A stretch of DNA of 64,000 nt. Source: Ensifer adhaerens (GTDB taxonomy: Bacteria; Pseudomonadota; Alphaproteobacteria; Rhizobiales; Rhizobiaceae). The translations under genes were made by a program, and so were the position numbers. Positions within the stretch are counted from its first letter, which is position 1. Every line of letters begins with the position of its first letter. A model generated the notes under the pieces. It was given only the letters and a program-made list of their open reading frames with translations, searched no databases and was not told the DNA's origin. The DNA is taken from contig OCMG01000002.1 of assembly GCA_900215285.1 (NCBI GenBank), positions 62,001-126,000 of the forward strand. The letters run 5' to 3'. Shown here piece by piece: positions 17,210 to 26,172 of this stretch.

Positions 17210-18313
17210 TTAGACCTGAACAACCTTCAGATCACGGGGCAGGCCGGAAAAGATTTCCGGTCCATCCCTGCGCAGGATCACGATATCCTCCAGCCGGATG
17301 CCGAAACGGCCGGGCAAATAGATACCCGGTTCGATGGAGAACACCATCCCTTCGTCCAGCACAGTTTCGGAGGTCGCGGTAACATAGGGCGGCTCGTGTC
17401 CGTCTATGCCCATGCCGTGGCCGGTGCGGTGAACGAAATACGCGCCATAGCCGGCCTCTGCGATGACATTGCGGGCGGCCGCATCGACGTCTTTTGCCTT
17501 GACGCCGGGTCTGGCTGCCTTCAACGCGGCCTGCACTGCGCGTTCCACGATCGCGTGGATTTCCAAATAGCCTTCCGGTGGTTCACCCAGCACGGCCATG
17601 CGGGTGATGTCGCTGGGGAAGCCCTGCTTGCGGCCACCGATATCGATAACAATGGCGTCGCCCCGCGCCAGCGGGCGGCTGCCGGTGGCATGATGCGGAA
17701 ACGCGCCATTGCCGCCGCCGCCGATGATGGCGAACTCGACGGATGCACCCTCTGAAAGGAAATGCGCCTTCACCACCTCGGCCAGTTCCAGTTCCGTAAC
17801 GCCGGGCTTTGCCGCGTCAAAGGCCTTCAGCATGGCGCGGTCGGCAATCAGAGCATTCATCTTCAGCGTGGCATATTCCTGCTCGTCCTTGCGCATGCGC
17901 AGCGCTCCGAGCGTGTCAGGCGTGAAGGCCCGCTTGGTGTCGGCCGGCAGCATGTCGAGAAGCAGGAGCGTGAAATCGGAGCGCATCGTCTCGTCCAGCG
18001 CGACGATGCCGGGTGCGTCAGCGCCGATGGCGGCCAGCGCCGTCTTGAGTGCATCGACCGGCCCAACGGCATCAGCCCATTCGAAGAACTGGATATCGGT
18101 CATCTCGCGCGCGCCTTCGGCATTCAGCGCCGGCATGAGGAAGGCTTCCTTTTCGGGCGCGACGAGCAGCAGGCAGGGCCGCTCGTCGGCATGCGTGTGG
18201 AAGCCAACGGCCCATTGCATATGCGAGCCGGGTCCGAGCGCCACGAGGCCCGTGCCGGTTTCGGCCATGCGGGCGCGCAGGGCGGCAAGACGGTTTGCGG
18301 TTTGATTGCTCAT
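17210..18313 (-). CDS. M24-family peptidase (Xaa-Pro aminopeptidase/creatinase-like)
   Basis: A 367-aa protein with an N-terminal creatinase-type domain (about 1-130) and a pita-bread catalytic domain. The dinuclear metal ligands are visible as Asp in VIDIGG, Asp in FPSDITRM, His in HRTGHGMG, Glu in SIEPGIY and Glu in RLEDIV. It would cleave an N-terminal Xaa-Pro bond or a related C-N bond in the cytoplasm. It is the last gene of the HyuAB/peptide-transport operon, so a role in finishing the degradation of the imported peptide-like compound is likely. Confidence 0.8.
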   Translation of the reverse strand: MSNQTANRLAALRARMAETGTGLVALGPGSHMQWAVGFHTHADERPCLLLVAPEKEAFLMPALNAEGAREMTDIQFFEWADAVGPVDALKTALAAIGADAPGIVALDETMRSDFTLLLLDMLPADTKRAFTPDTLGALRMRKDEQEYATLKMNALIADRAMLKAFDAAKPGVTELELAEVVKAHFLSEGASVEFAIIGGGGNGAFPHHATGSRPLARGDAIVIDIGGRKQGFPSDITRMAVLGEPPEGYLEIHAIVERAVQAALKAARPGVKAKDVDAAARNVIAEAGYGAYFVHRTGHGMGIDGHEPPYVTATSETVLDEGMVFSIEPGIYLPGRFGIRLEDIVILRRDGPEIFSGLPRDLKVVQV

Positions 18314-18327
18314 GGTTGTTCTCCCTG

Positions 18328-19992
18328 TCAGACCGTGACGCCATAGACGTCGGCGGCGCGTTCGGCAGTCAGATAGCCGTTTTTCACGTCGTCGCGAACC
18401 TTCGCCGGATCGCGTTTATTCGGATCGCCCACACCACCACCAGCACCGGTGATGATGCGGATCACATCATCCTTGTCGACGCGAATGCCGGAGCCGAAGG
18501 CGAAGCGTTCGCTCGTCCCGTCCTTGCGCATCACGAGGGCATAGTTCTGCGAGCCTTCATGGCCGCCGGCAATCGACCACGGCGCAATGCGCGAGCGGGT
18601 ATAGCCGAGCGTCAGGAAGGAATTGTCGCGGCGGATGCGATAGTCGAGGCGGATGCCGCGTCCGCCGATGTACTCGCCTTCGCCGCCGGGATCGGTGGAG
18701 AGTTCCAGTCGGTCGATGGTCAGCCCATTGCGCGCCTCGGAAATTTCCGCTGGGCAATTGTAGGTCTCGCCATGCACGCCCGAGAAGATCGCCGAATTGC
18801 CGTCGCGTCCGAAGGCCGCGCCCCAGCCGCCGATCTGCGGCTCGATGATCGTGTATTGCCGGCCCGTATCGGGATGGATGCCGCCGATGAAGGTGCCTGC
18901 AATGGAGGCGAAATGCCCGGCCGGCAGTTTCTCCGGCATATGGGGGGCGAGGCAGCGCCAGATGAGGTCGTAAACGCGGATGCCGACTTCGTAGTAGAAG
19001 CCGACAGCCGCCGGCTCCTTGGCGTGGAAGAGCGTGCCTTCCTTCGTCAGCAGTTTCAGCGGCCGGAACGAGCCGCCATTGGCCGGCGAATGCGGCGAGG
19101 TCAGCGCCTTGAAGATGACCTGCGTGGACACCAGCGTATCGTCATGGCCGGCATTGAACGGCCCGGTGTCCTGGTCCGGGTTGTTGCGCAGGTCGACGGT
19201 GAAATCGGTGTCGGAGATCGACACCTTGACGTTGAAGAAGCGGCCGTCGTCCTGTTCTTCCGTCATTTCGAACGTGCCGTGCGGCAGGTCGGCAAGCGCC
19301 TTCAGCGAGACCTGTTCACCGAAATTCATGAAGTCGCGCATGGCGGCTTCGAACGTGGCAATGCCGTATTTGGTTGCGAGTTCGACGAGACGCTTCGCGC
19401 CGATGCGAACCGAGGCAATGGCGGCCCACAAGTCGCCCTCGATGAAATCGGGCATGCGGGAATTGACCATGATGATGTCGAAAATGCCAGGGATCGGCTC
19501 GCCCCGCGAGATCATCTTGATGGCGGGCAGGCGCAGGCCTTCCTGGAAAATTTCCGTCGCATCCGCCGAAAGCGAGCCCGGCGACTTGCCGCCGACATCG
19601 GAATTATGCGCGATATTGGCGGTCCAGGCGATCAGCTTCCCGTCAGCAAAGACGGGCATGGCCACGACAAGGTCGTTCAGATGCGTGACGCCGCCATAAT
19701 AGGGGTCATTGGTGATGAAGACATCGCCGGGCTCGACATCGCCGGGCTTGTCGAACTTCTTCACCAGAACCTTCACCGACTTGTCGAGCACGCCGATGAA
19801 GCCGGGAATCCCGGCGCCGGAACTGGCAAGCTCCCCTTCCGCGTCGAGAATGCCGGTGCCCATGTCGAGCACTTCGTAGATGATCGAGCTCATGGCTGTC
19901 TTGCGCATGGCCGCGAACATCTCGTCGGCGGTCGCCTGCAGCGAGTTCTGGATGATTTCGAGCGTGATGGGATCGTGTGAAACTGTAGTCAT
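18328..19992 (-). CDS. hyuB: Hydantoinase B/oxoprolinase-family subunit
   Basis: A 554-aa HyuB-type protein with DPITLEIIQNSLQATADEM at the N-terminus, FITNDPYYGGVTHLNDLV, AHNSDVGGKSPG and GGEGEYIGGRGIRL. With HyuA it forms ATP-dependent enzymes that open 5-membered cyclic amides (5-oxoproline, N-methylhydantoin); more distant members carboxylate ketones. It starts 12 bases after the hyuA stop. The substrate is open; the peptide-type transporter in the operon suggests pyroglutamyl or hydantoin-like compounds. Confidence 0.85.
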   Translation of the reverse strand: MTTVSHDPITLEIIQNSLQATADEMFAAMRKTAMSSIIYEVLDMGTGILDAEGELASSGAGIPGFIGVLDKSVKVLVKKFDKPGDVEPGDVFITNDPYYGGVTHLNDLVVAMPVFADGKLIAWTANIAHNSDVGGKSPGSLSADATEIFQEGLRLPAIKMISRGEPIPGIFDIIMVNSRMPDFIEGDLWAAIASVRIGAKRLVELATKYGIATFEAAMRDFMNFGEQVSLKALADLPHGTFEMTEEQDDGRFFNVKVSISDTDFTVDLRNNPDQDTGPFNAGHDDTLVSTQVIFKALTSPHSPANGGSFRPLKLLTKEGTLFHAKEPAAVGFYYEVGIRVYDLIWRCLAPHMPEKLPAGHFASIAGTFIGGIHPDTGRQYTIIEPQIGGWGAAFGRDGNSAIFSGVHGETYNCPAEISEARNGLTIDRLELSTDPGGEGEYIGGRGIRLDYRIRRDNSFLTLGYTRSRIAPWSIAGGHEGSQNYALVMRKDGTSERFAFGSGIRVDKDDVIRIITGAGGGVGDPNKRDPAKVRDDVKNGYLTAERAADVYGVTV

Positions 19993-20004
19993 CGCGAACG
20001 CTCC

Positions 20005-22077
20005 TCAAGCCTTGATGTGAATGTGGATATTGCCGAAACCGTCGATCTCGACCCGGTTGCCCGGGTGGATCACAACCGTCGTGCCGGGATCTTCGATGAC
20101 GGCAGGGCCCGAGAAATTCATCCCCGGCTTGAGCTTCGTTCCGTCGTAGATCGTTGCGGTATGGATGCCTTCCAGCGCGTAGTCCACCTTGCGCTCGCCC
20201 TTGACGCCAGCCGAGGCGGGAGTCGTGCCTTTCGGCTTCTCCTGCATCGTGAGCTTGCCGACTTCGGCGGAGGCCACGACATGGATGCCGACCAGTTCGA
20301 CAGGGGCCTTGAGGCGATAGGTATATTCGCGCTCGTAGGTCTCGTGGAAGGCGGCTTCGATCTCGGCGAGCTTGGCGTCGGAAATGTCGCTGCCGACCAG
20401 AACTTCGGTCGTGTGCTCCTGATTCTGGTAGCGGAACTTGCCGTAGCGCAGGAATTTGACCTTGTCGGCCCCGATGCCCTCCGCGCCGAACTGCCTGAGC
20501 GCCAACGCTTCCGTCTCCTTGAACAGGCCCTCGATCACCGCACCAGCGCCCGTCTTCAGATCGGCGAGCCTGGTGACGAAATAGTCACGTCTGAGGTCCG
20601 ACATCATCATGCCCCAGGCGGAGAAGACGGAAGCGCCGGCGGGAATGACGACCTTCTTCACGCCCAGTTCCTGGCCGAGCGCGACAGCATGCATCGCGCC
20701 GCCGCCGCCGAAGGCAACGAGGGTGAAGTCGCGCGGGTCATGCCCGCGATTGAGCGAGACGAGCTTCAGCGCATTGACCATGTTGTTGTTGGCGATGCGG
20801 ATGATGCCGCGCGCGACGTCGTCCGGGTTCGTGCCGAGTTTCGCGCCAAGCTCGGAAAGCGCCGTTTCGGCTGCCGCCATATCGGCGATCACATCGCCGC
20901 CGCAGAAATAGTCGCGGTTGATGCGGCCGAGCCAGAGATTGGCATCCGTCGTCGTCGCCTTGGTGCCGCCCCGGCCATAGGCCGCCGGACCCGGCATGGC
21001 GCCGGCCGATTGCGGGCCGACATGCAGCTTGCCGAAATTGTCGACCCAGGCGATCGAGCCGCCGCCATTGCCGATTTCGACAAGATCGACCACCGGCACC
21101 ATGATCGGATAGCCGGCCGAGGTCTGGTTCCGCTCGATCCAGTAGTCGGTCATGATCTTGACCTGACCGTTTTCGATCAGCGAGCACTTGGCCGTCGTGC
21201 CGCCGATGTCGAGCGCCAGCACGTTCTTCTCGCCGATGAGCTTGCCGAGTTCGGCCGCACCCCAGAAGCCGGAGGCCGGGCCGGATTCGACCATGGTGAT
21301 CGGAATTTTCGAGACGGACTCCAGTGTATCGACGCCGCAGTTCGACTGCATGATGTAGAGGCTGCCGGCAAAGCCCTTGCCGGTCACGCCGTCCTTCAGC
21401 CGCGACAGATAGCGCTCGGCGGTCGGCTGGACATAGGCCGACAGCACCGCGGTGTTGGTGCGCTCGTATTCGCGCCATTCGCGGGTGATCTGGTGGGAGG
21501 CGACGGTTGCGACCTCCGGCCAGAGCCGCTTCAGTTCGGCCAACGTGCGCTCCTCGTGTGACGGGTCTGCATAGGAATGCAGGAAGGAGACGGCCACGGC
21601 CTGAACGCCTTCGGCCTTGAAGTCGGCAATGATGCCGGGCAGCGCCGAGAGATCGAGCGGGCGCATTTCCTCGCCCTTGTAGCTCAGCCGACCGCCCACT
21701 TCGCGGCGCAGATAGCGCGGCACGAAGGGCTCGGGCTTCACATAATGCAGATTGAAGAAGTCCGGGCGGTTGCCGCGCGCGATCTCGATGCTGTCACGGA
21801 AGCCTTCCGTCGTGATCAGGCCGACCTTGACGCCCTTGCGTTCGGTCAGCGCGTTGATGACGACGGTCGTGCCATGCGCAAGGAAATCGATCGACTTCGG
21901 ATCGACGCCGCCCTTGTCGAGCACGTTCAGCACACCCTGTTCGAAATTCGGCGGAGTTGTGTCGGACTTGGCGGTGAGGATGCGCGCCTCGCCGGTCGCA
22001 TGATCGGTCTCGAAGCAGACCAGATCGGTAAATGTGCCGCCGACATCGGTGGCGACGCGAATGGTCTTGCCGCTCAT
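20005..22077 (-). CDS. hyuA: Hydantoinase A/oxoprolinase-family ATPase subunit
   Basis: A 690-aa HyuA-type protein. The phosphate-binding DVGGTFTDLV motif is near residue 9, with FLAHGTTVVINALTERKG, VLALDIGGTTAKCSLI and GNGGGSIAWVD following, and a C-terminal domain ending in GNRVEID. The family uses ATP to activate a lactam carbonyl. Its ATG shares one base with the stop of the GAF gene (TGATG), so the genes are coupled. Acetone carboxylase-like activity is an alternative, but no gamma subunit is present. Confidence 0.85.
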   Translation of the reverse strand: MSGKTIRVATDVGGTFTDLVCFETDHATGEARILTAKSDTTPPNFEQGVLNVLDKGGVDPKSIDFLAHGTTVVINALTERKGVKVGLITTEGFRDSIEIARGNRPDFFNLHYVKPEPFVPRYLRREVGGRLSYKGEEMRPLDLSALPGIIADFKAEGVQAVAVSFLHSYADPSHEERTLAELKRLWPEVATVASHQITREWREYERTNTAVLSAYVQPTAERYLSRLKDGVTGKGFAGSLYIMQSNCGVDTLESVSKIPITMVESGPASGFWGAAELGKLIGEKNVLALDIGGTTAKCSLIENGQVKIMTDYWIERNQTSAGYPIMVPVVDLVEIGNGGGSIAWVDNFGKLHVGPQSAGAMPGPAAYGRGGTKATTTDANLWLGRINRDYFCGGDVIADMAAAETALSELGAKLGTNPDDVARGIIRIANNNMVNALKLVSLNRGHDPRDFTLVAFGGGGAMHAVALGQELGVKKVVIPAGASVFSAWGMMMSDLRRDYFVTRLADLKTGAGAVIEGLFKETEALALRQFGAEGIGADKVKFLRYGKFRYQNQEHTTEVLVGSDISDAKLAEIEAAFHETYEREYTYRLKAPVELVGIHVVASAEVGKLTMQEKPKGTTPASAGVKGERKVDYALEGIHTATIYDGTKLKPGMNFSGPAVIEDPGTTVVIHPGNRVEIDGFGNIHIHIKA

Positions 22078-22568
22078 CAGAGGGTCTCCTTCTTCGTTTC
22101 GTGAAGCATCATGCAGATGGCGCCCGGAAGCTTTAGCGCCTCGGCGGCGGCAACGCGGTCCTGCGTATAGAAGCCTTGATCATGAAGGCAGTTGATCGTG
22201 CCGATCACCGAACCGTCGATGATGATGGGTACGTTGATGACGGATTCGCAGCCAAGCGACCGGATGAGTTCGTGATCGTCGAAAACCTTGGCGATGTCGT
22301 CGATCGTATTGGCGACGAACGTTTGCTTGTCGCGCAGCGTGATGTCCGACCAGACATTGTCGTGATAGGGCTTGGTGCCCGAAACGGGATAGGCATCCGG
22401 CATGTTGGAATAGACGCGCTCGGAGGTCTTGGCCTTGCCGTTGCTGGTCATGACGGTGAAGAGCTTCACGCCGACAAGCTCCTTCGTCAGCGCTTCCAGC
22501 GCCTCGAAGGCCTTTGCGGGCTGGCCCTCGGAGGCCAGTGCAGTCACAAACGAACCGTAATCAGTCAT
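22077..22568 (-). CDS. GAF-domain protein of the HyuAB operon
   Basis: A 163-aa single-domain protein with a GAF-like fold: FTVMTSNGKAKTSERVYSN, the LIRSLGCESVINVPI strand and VIGTINCLHDQGFYT. GAF domains bind small ligands. Genes of this kind are found inside hydantoinase/oxoprolinase operons, but their role is unclear. It overlaps the ABC ATPase gene by ATGA upstream and hyuA by one base downstream, so it is made in step with the enzyme. No output domain is attached, which argues for a ligand-binding or enzyme-accessory role. Confidence 0.7.
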   Translation of the reverse strand: MTDYGSFVTALASEGQPAKAFEALEALTKELVGVKLFTVMTSNGKAKTSERVYSNMPDAYPVSGTKPYHDNVWSDITLRDKQTFVANTIDDIAKVFDDHELIRSLGCESVINVPIIIDGSVIGTINCLHDQGFYTQDRVAAAEALKLPGAICMMLHETKKETL

Positions 22569-23368
22569 GCTTGGTCTCCCATGATGTGCTGGCGCATCGA
22601 CGCCTCCTCGTAGCTGACCACCGGCACGGCGGAAATCAGCCGCCGCGTGTAGTCCTGCGTGGGAGAGGAGAAGAGCGCTTCCGTCGTGCCGATCTCGATC
22701 AGGCGTCCGCGTTCGAAGACGGCGACCCGATCGGCGATGTTGCGCACGACAGAGAGGTCGTGCGTGATGAAAACATAAGTGAGGCCGCGCCTGGCCTTGA
22801 GTTCGGCCAGCAGCCGCAAGACGCGCGCCTGGACCAAAACATCGAGCGCGGAGGTCGGCTCGTCGAGAACGACAAGCTCGCTTTCGCAGGCAAGAGCGCG
22901 CGCGATGGCGACACGCTGGCGCTGGCCGCCGGAAAGGGCGGCGGGCGAACGGCGGGCATAGTCCGGTTCCAGCCCCACCTCCTGCAGAAGAGAGCCGATG
23001 CGCGCCGCACGTTCCGCCCTTGGCCCGATATCGTGGACATCGAGCGCCAGCCTAAGCGAGGCGCCGACGGTCCGTCGCGGATTGAGCGAGGAAAGCGGGT
23101 TCTGCTGCACGAGCTGGATGGCGCGGCGGTGGCGCTTCTCCCGCCGCTCGGGTAGCGGCTCGCCGGCAAAGGTTATCGCGCCCGAGGTCGCGCCATAAAT
23201 TCCGAGGATCATGTTGGCGATGGTGGACTTGCCGGAGCCGGATTCGCCGACGATAGCTAGGCATTCACCCTTTTCGACGGCGAAGGACACGTTGTCGACC
23301 GCTTTCGTGGTTCGGCCGTTGACGGCGAATTCCTTGCTCACGCCGTTGAGTTCGAGGATCGCGCTCAT
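22565..23368 (-). CDS. Peptide-type ABC transporter ATP-binding protein (DppF/OppF type)
   Basis: A 267-aa ATPase with Walker [10 protein letters not shown], signature [15 protein letters not shown] and Walker B LVVLDEPTSALD. It forms the ATPase pair with the upstream DppD-type protein; both ends overlap neighbouring genes by four bases. Confidence 0.85.
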   Translation of the reverse strand: MSAILELNGVSKEFAVNGRTTKAVDNVSFAVEKGECLAIVGESGSGKSTIANMILGIYGATSGAITFAGEPLPERREKRHRRAIQLVQQNPLSSLNPRRTVGASLRLALDVHDIGPRAERAARIGSLLQEVGLEPDYARRSPAALSGGQRQRVAIARALACESELVVLDEPTSALDVLVQARVLRLLAELKARRGLTYVFITHDLSVVRNIADRVAVFERGRLIEIGTTEALFSSPTQDYTRRLISAVPVVSYEEASMRQHIMGDQA

Positions 23369-24255
23369 GCCAGCAGCTCCTTCTCGCTCGCACCGGGATG
23401 GGCAATCAGCGGGTCGTGGAAACCTGCCGTGTCCTCCGCGATATCGGGTATGCCGCCGCCGGTGATACGTGGCACGGCGGCAAGCAGCGCCCGCGTATAG
23501 GGATGCTGCGGATCGGAAAAGAGCTGTTTCGTGCGGCCCTGCTCGACGATCCGGCCCTTGTAGATGACATAGACACGGTCGGCGAATTCGCGCACGACAC
23601 CGAGATTGTGAGAGATGAAGAGCACAGAGGTTCCGTGCTGTTCGACCAGATCGGACATCAGCTTCAACGTCTGCGCCTGCACGGTCACATCGAGCGCGGT
23701 GCCGGGTTCGTCCGCGAGCAGCAGGGACGGATTGTTGGCGAGCGCCATGGCGATCATGACGCGCTGGTTCATGCCGCCGGAAAGCTGGAAGGCGTAGCTG
23801 TCGAGCACGCGCTCCGGCTCGTTGATGGAGACATCGGCAAGGGCCGTGATGGCCTTCATGCGGGCCTCAGCCTCGCCGATTGCCGGATTGGCGCGGGCCA
23901 GAACCTCGCGGAACTGGGTGAAGATCGGATAGACCGGGTTCAATGACGAGGTCGGGTCCTGGAAGATCATCGACATGCGGGTGCCGCGCAGGTGGTGGCG
24001 GTCGCGCGGCTTGAGCTTATCGAGATCGATGCCTTCAAAATTCAGACTTCCGGAAATGCGCGCCGTGCTCATCTCCTGCAACATGCCGAGCACGATACGG
24101 GCGGTGACGGACTTGCCGGAACCGGATTCGCCGACCAGTGCCACGCGCTCGCCCTTGCCGATATGCAGCGATATGCCGTGGAGCACCTCGACCATGCCGG
24201 ACCAGAGCTTGAAGCCCAGCGTGAGATTTTCGATTTTCAGCGTTGGGGCTGTCAC
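23365..24255 (-). CDS. Peptide-type ABC transporter ATP-binding protein (DppD/OppD type)
   Basis: A 296-aa ATPase with Walker [10 protein letters not shown], signature [15 protein letters not shown] and Walker [15 protein letters not shown]. The open frame runs up to 24921, but that part is antisense-frame noise inside the permease gene. The start is set at the GTG at 24255, which overlaps the permease stop as GTGA and has GGGAGG seven bases upstream. The ATPase homology begins right there. Confidence 0.85.
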   Translation of the reverse strand: MTAPTLKIENLTLGFKLWSGMVEVLHGISLHIGKGERVALVGESGSGKSVTARIVLGMLQEMSTARISGSLNFEGIDLDKLKPRDRHHLRGTRMSMIFQDPTSSLNPVYPIFTQFREVLARANPAIGEAEARMKAITALADVSINEPERVLDSYAFQLSGGMNQRVMIAMALANNPSLLLADEPGTALDVTVQAQTLKLMSDLVEQHGTSVLFISHNLGVVREFADRVYVIYKGRIVEQGRTKQLFSDPQHPYTRALLAAVPRITGGGIPDIAEDTAGFHDPLIAHPGASEKELLA

Positions 24256-25085
24256 TGGTCGCCTCCCAGGATTTCGCGCAGCGCATCGCCGACCAGGTTG
24301 AAACCGAAGACGGCGATCAGGATGGCAAGGCCGGGGAATACAGTGAGCCACCAGCTGTCGGGGAGATATTTCGCGCCATCGGCGACCATCGAACCGAGAT
24401 CCGGTGTCGGTGGCTGGACGCCGAGCCCGAGGAAAGAGAGCGAAGAGGCAATGAGGATGACGAAGCCGAAATCCAACGTCATCTTGGTCACGATTGAGGG
24501 CACGCAGTTCGGCAGGATTTCGCGGAACATGATGTGCAGCTTCGAGGCGCCGATGACTTCCGCCGCCAGCACATAGCCTTCCTCGCGTTCCGAACGGGTG
24601 ATCGAGTAGACGAGGCGCGTGTACCAGGGCCACCACATGGCGGTGACGGCAATCATGCCGTTGGTCAGCGTCGGTTCCAGGAGGCCCATGATCGACATGG
24701 CGAGCACCAGCGGCGGGATCGACAGGAAGATGTCGGTGATGCGCATCAGCGCATATTCCGTCCAGCCCCCGAGATAGCCGGCCGCAAGCCCGATGGCGAC
24801 GCCGATCGGCACGGCGATGATGAGCACCACGGCGGCGAGGATCAGCGAAATGCGGTAGGCGTAAATGACGCGCGTAAACAGGTCGCGGCCGACGAGGTCG
24901 GTGCCGAAGATGTTCGGCCAATGCGGCGGCTGGTTGAAATTGGTGAAATCGACGACCGCGCCGACATGTTCGGGGAAGGGCGTGATGAAATCCGCGAACA
25001 CGGCTGCAAGGACGATGATCGTTACCAGGATCAGGCCGAGCAGCGAGAGCGGATTGCGGGTGAGAATCAGCAGCGTCTTCTTCAT
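24252..25085 (-). CDS. Peptide-type ABC transporter permease (DppC type)
   Basis: A 277-aa permease with the OppC N-terminal segment, transmembrane helices and the typical tail GLAILIAVFGFNLVGDALRE. The start codon overlaps the DppB-type stop (ATGA). Confidence 0.85.
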   Translation of the reverse strand: MKKTLLILTRNPLSLLGLILVTIIVLAAVFADFITPFPEHVGAVVDFTNFNQPPHWPNIFGTDLVGRDLFTRVIYAYRISLILAAVVLIIAVPIGVAIGLAAGYLGGWTEYALMRITDIFLSIPPLVLAMSIMGLLEPTLTNGMIAVTAMWWPWYTRLVYSITRSEREEGYVLAAEVIGASKLHIMFREILPNCVPSIVTKMTLDFGFVILIASSLSFLGLGVQPPTPDLGSMVADGAKYLPDSWWLTVFPGLAILIAVFGFNLVGDALREILGGDQ

Positions 25086-26107
25086 GCCGGACGCTCCGAC
25101 AGCCGGATGCGTGGATTGACCACCGAAACCAGCAGGTCGACCACGATATTCACGATCAGGAACATGGCCGAGATGATCAGCACAGTGCCGACAATGGCGT
25201 TGAGATCCTTGCGCAGGATCACGGCAACGCCGTATTTGGAAAGCCCCGGCCAGGCGTAGACGGACTCGACCAGAAAGGCGTTGCCGAGCATGGCGGCAAA
25301 GTCGAGGCCGATGATGGTGAGGGACGGAATGAGCGAGGGTCGGAAGGCGTAACGGTTGGCGATGCGCCGCGCCGAAAAGCCATAGGCCTCCGCCATTTCG
25401 ATATAGGGCTTGTTATAGGTCTCCACCATGTTGGAGCGAACGAGCCGGGCGGCCTGGCCGATGCCTGACAGCGCCAGCGCAAAGGCCGGCAGGATGACAT
25501 GCCACAGCGCATCCCCGAAGGCGTGGAGATTACCGCGCGCCAACGTGTCGAAGAGCAGGAAGCCAGTGATCGGCTGGAAACCGGAGCCATCGGAGAGGCG
25601 GCCGGCAACGGGGAAGAGCGGCACGAAATAGGCAAAGACAAGCATCAGGATGACGGCCCAGACGAAGCTGGGAGCGGAGACGCCAAGCAGCGTGACGAGC
25701 CGGATCGTGTGGTCGATCCATGTGCCCCTATGGCGCGCCGAAAGGACGCCGAGCGGAATGCCGAGCAGGACCATCATCAGGCCCGCGACGAAGACCAGCT
25801 CCAGCGTCGCCGGCAGGAAGTCCGCGATGTCACGGGTAACGGGACGGTTCGTATAGAGCGAGATGCCCAGATCGCCGTGGAAGAGATCGGAGACGAAATA
25901 GCCGTATTGGACGACAATGCTATCATTCAGATGCAGCTTGTCACGCAGCGCCGCCACGGCATCCGCCGTCGCGTTCGGGCCGAGCGCGATGCGGGCCGGG
26001 TCGCCGGGGATGATCCGAGCGATGGCGAAGATCAGGATCGAGACGCCGATCAGAACGACAAGCGACGTCGCGAGCCGCTTCGCAAGGATGCGGACGAGTG
26101 CGGGCAT
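25082..26107 (-). CDS. Peptide-type ABC transporter permease (DppB type)
   Basis: A 341-aa permease with the standard DppB opening (ILAKRLATSLVVLIGVSILIF, then ARIIPGDPARIALG), a periplasmic loop and an EAA region (YIEMAEAYGFSARRI). It pairs with the DppC-type subunit and follows the binding-protein gene by 65 bases. Confidence 0.85.
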   Translation of the reverse strand: MPALVRILAKRLATSLVVLIGVSILIFAIARIIPGDPARIALGPNATADAVAALRDKLHLNDSIVVQYGYFVSDLFHGDLGISLYTNRPVTRDIADFLPATLELVFVAGLMMVLLGIPLGVLSARHRGTWIDHTIRLVTLLGVSAPSFVWAVILMLVFAYFVPLFPVAGRLSDGSGFQPITGFLLFDTLARGNLHAFGDALWHVILPAFALALSGIGQAARLVRSNMVETYNKPYIEMAEAYGFSARRIANRYAFRPSLIPSLTIIGLDFAAMLGNAFLVESVYAWPGLSKYGVAVILRKDLNAIVGTVLIISAMFLIVNIVVDLLVSVVNPRIRLSERPA

Positions 26108-26172
26108 GGTGGCGATTCCGGTTCAGGTTTGTGCCGGGCCGGCATCAGGGCCGGCCCGGTCGAGAATGCTTG

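Noticed and set aside
20017..21561. A 514-codon plus-strand frame inside hyuA, and a 561-codon one at 18295-19980 inside hyuB
   Set aside because: Both are mirror frames of GC-rich real genes; their products are rich in Asp, Arg and His with no family pattern, and the minus-strand HyuA/HyuB motifs are unambiguous.
24256..24921. Long N-terminal extension of the DppD-type ATPase
   Set aside because: It lies in another frame of the permease gene, has arginine-rich nonsense composition, and the GTG at 24255 has a good ribosome site and overlaps the permease stop.
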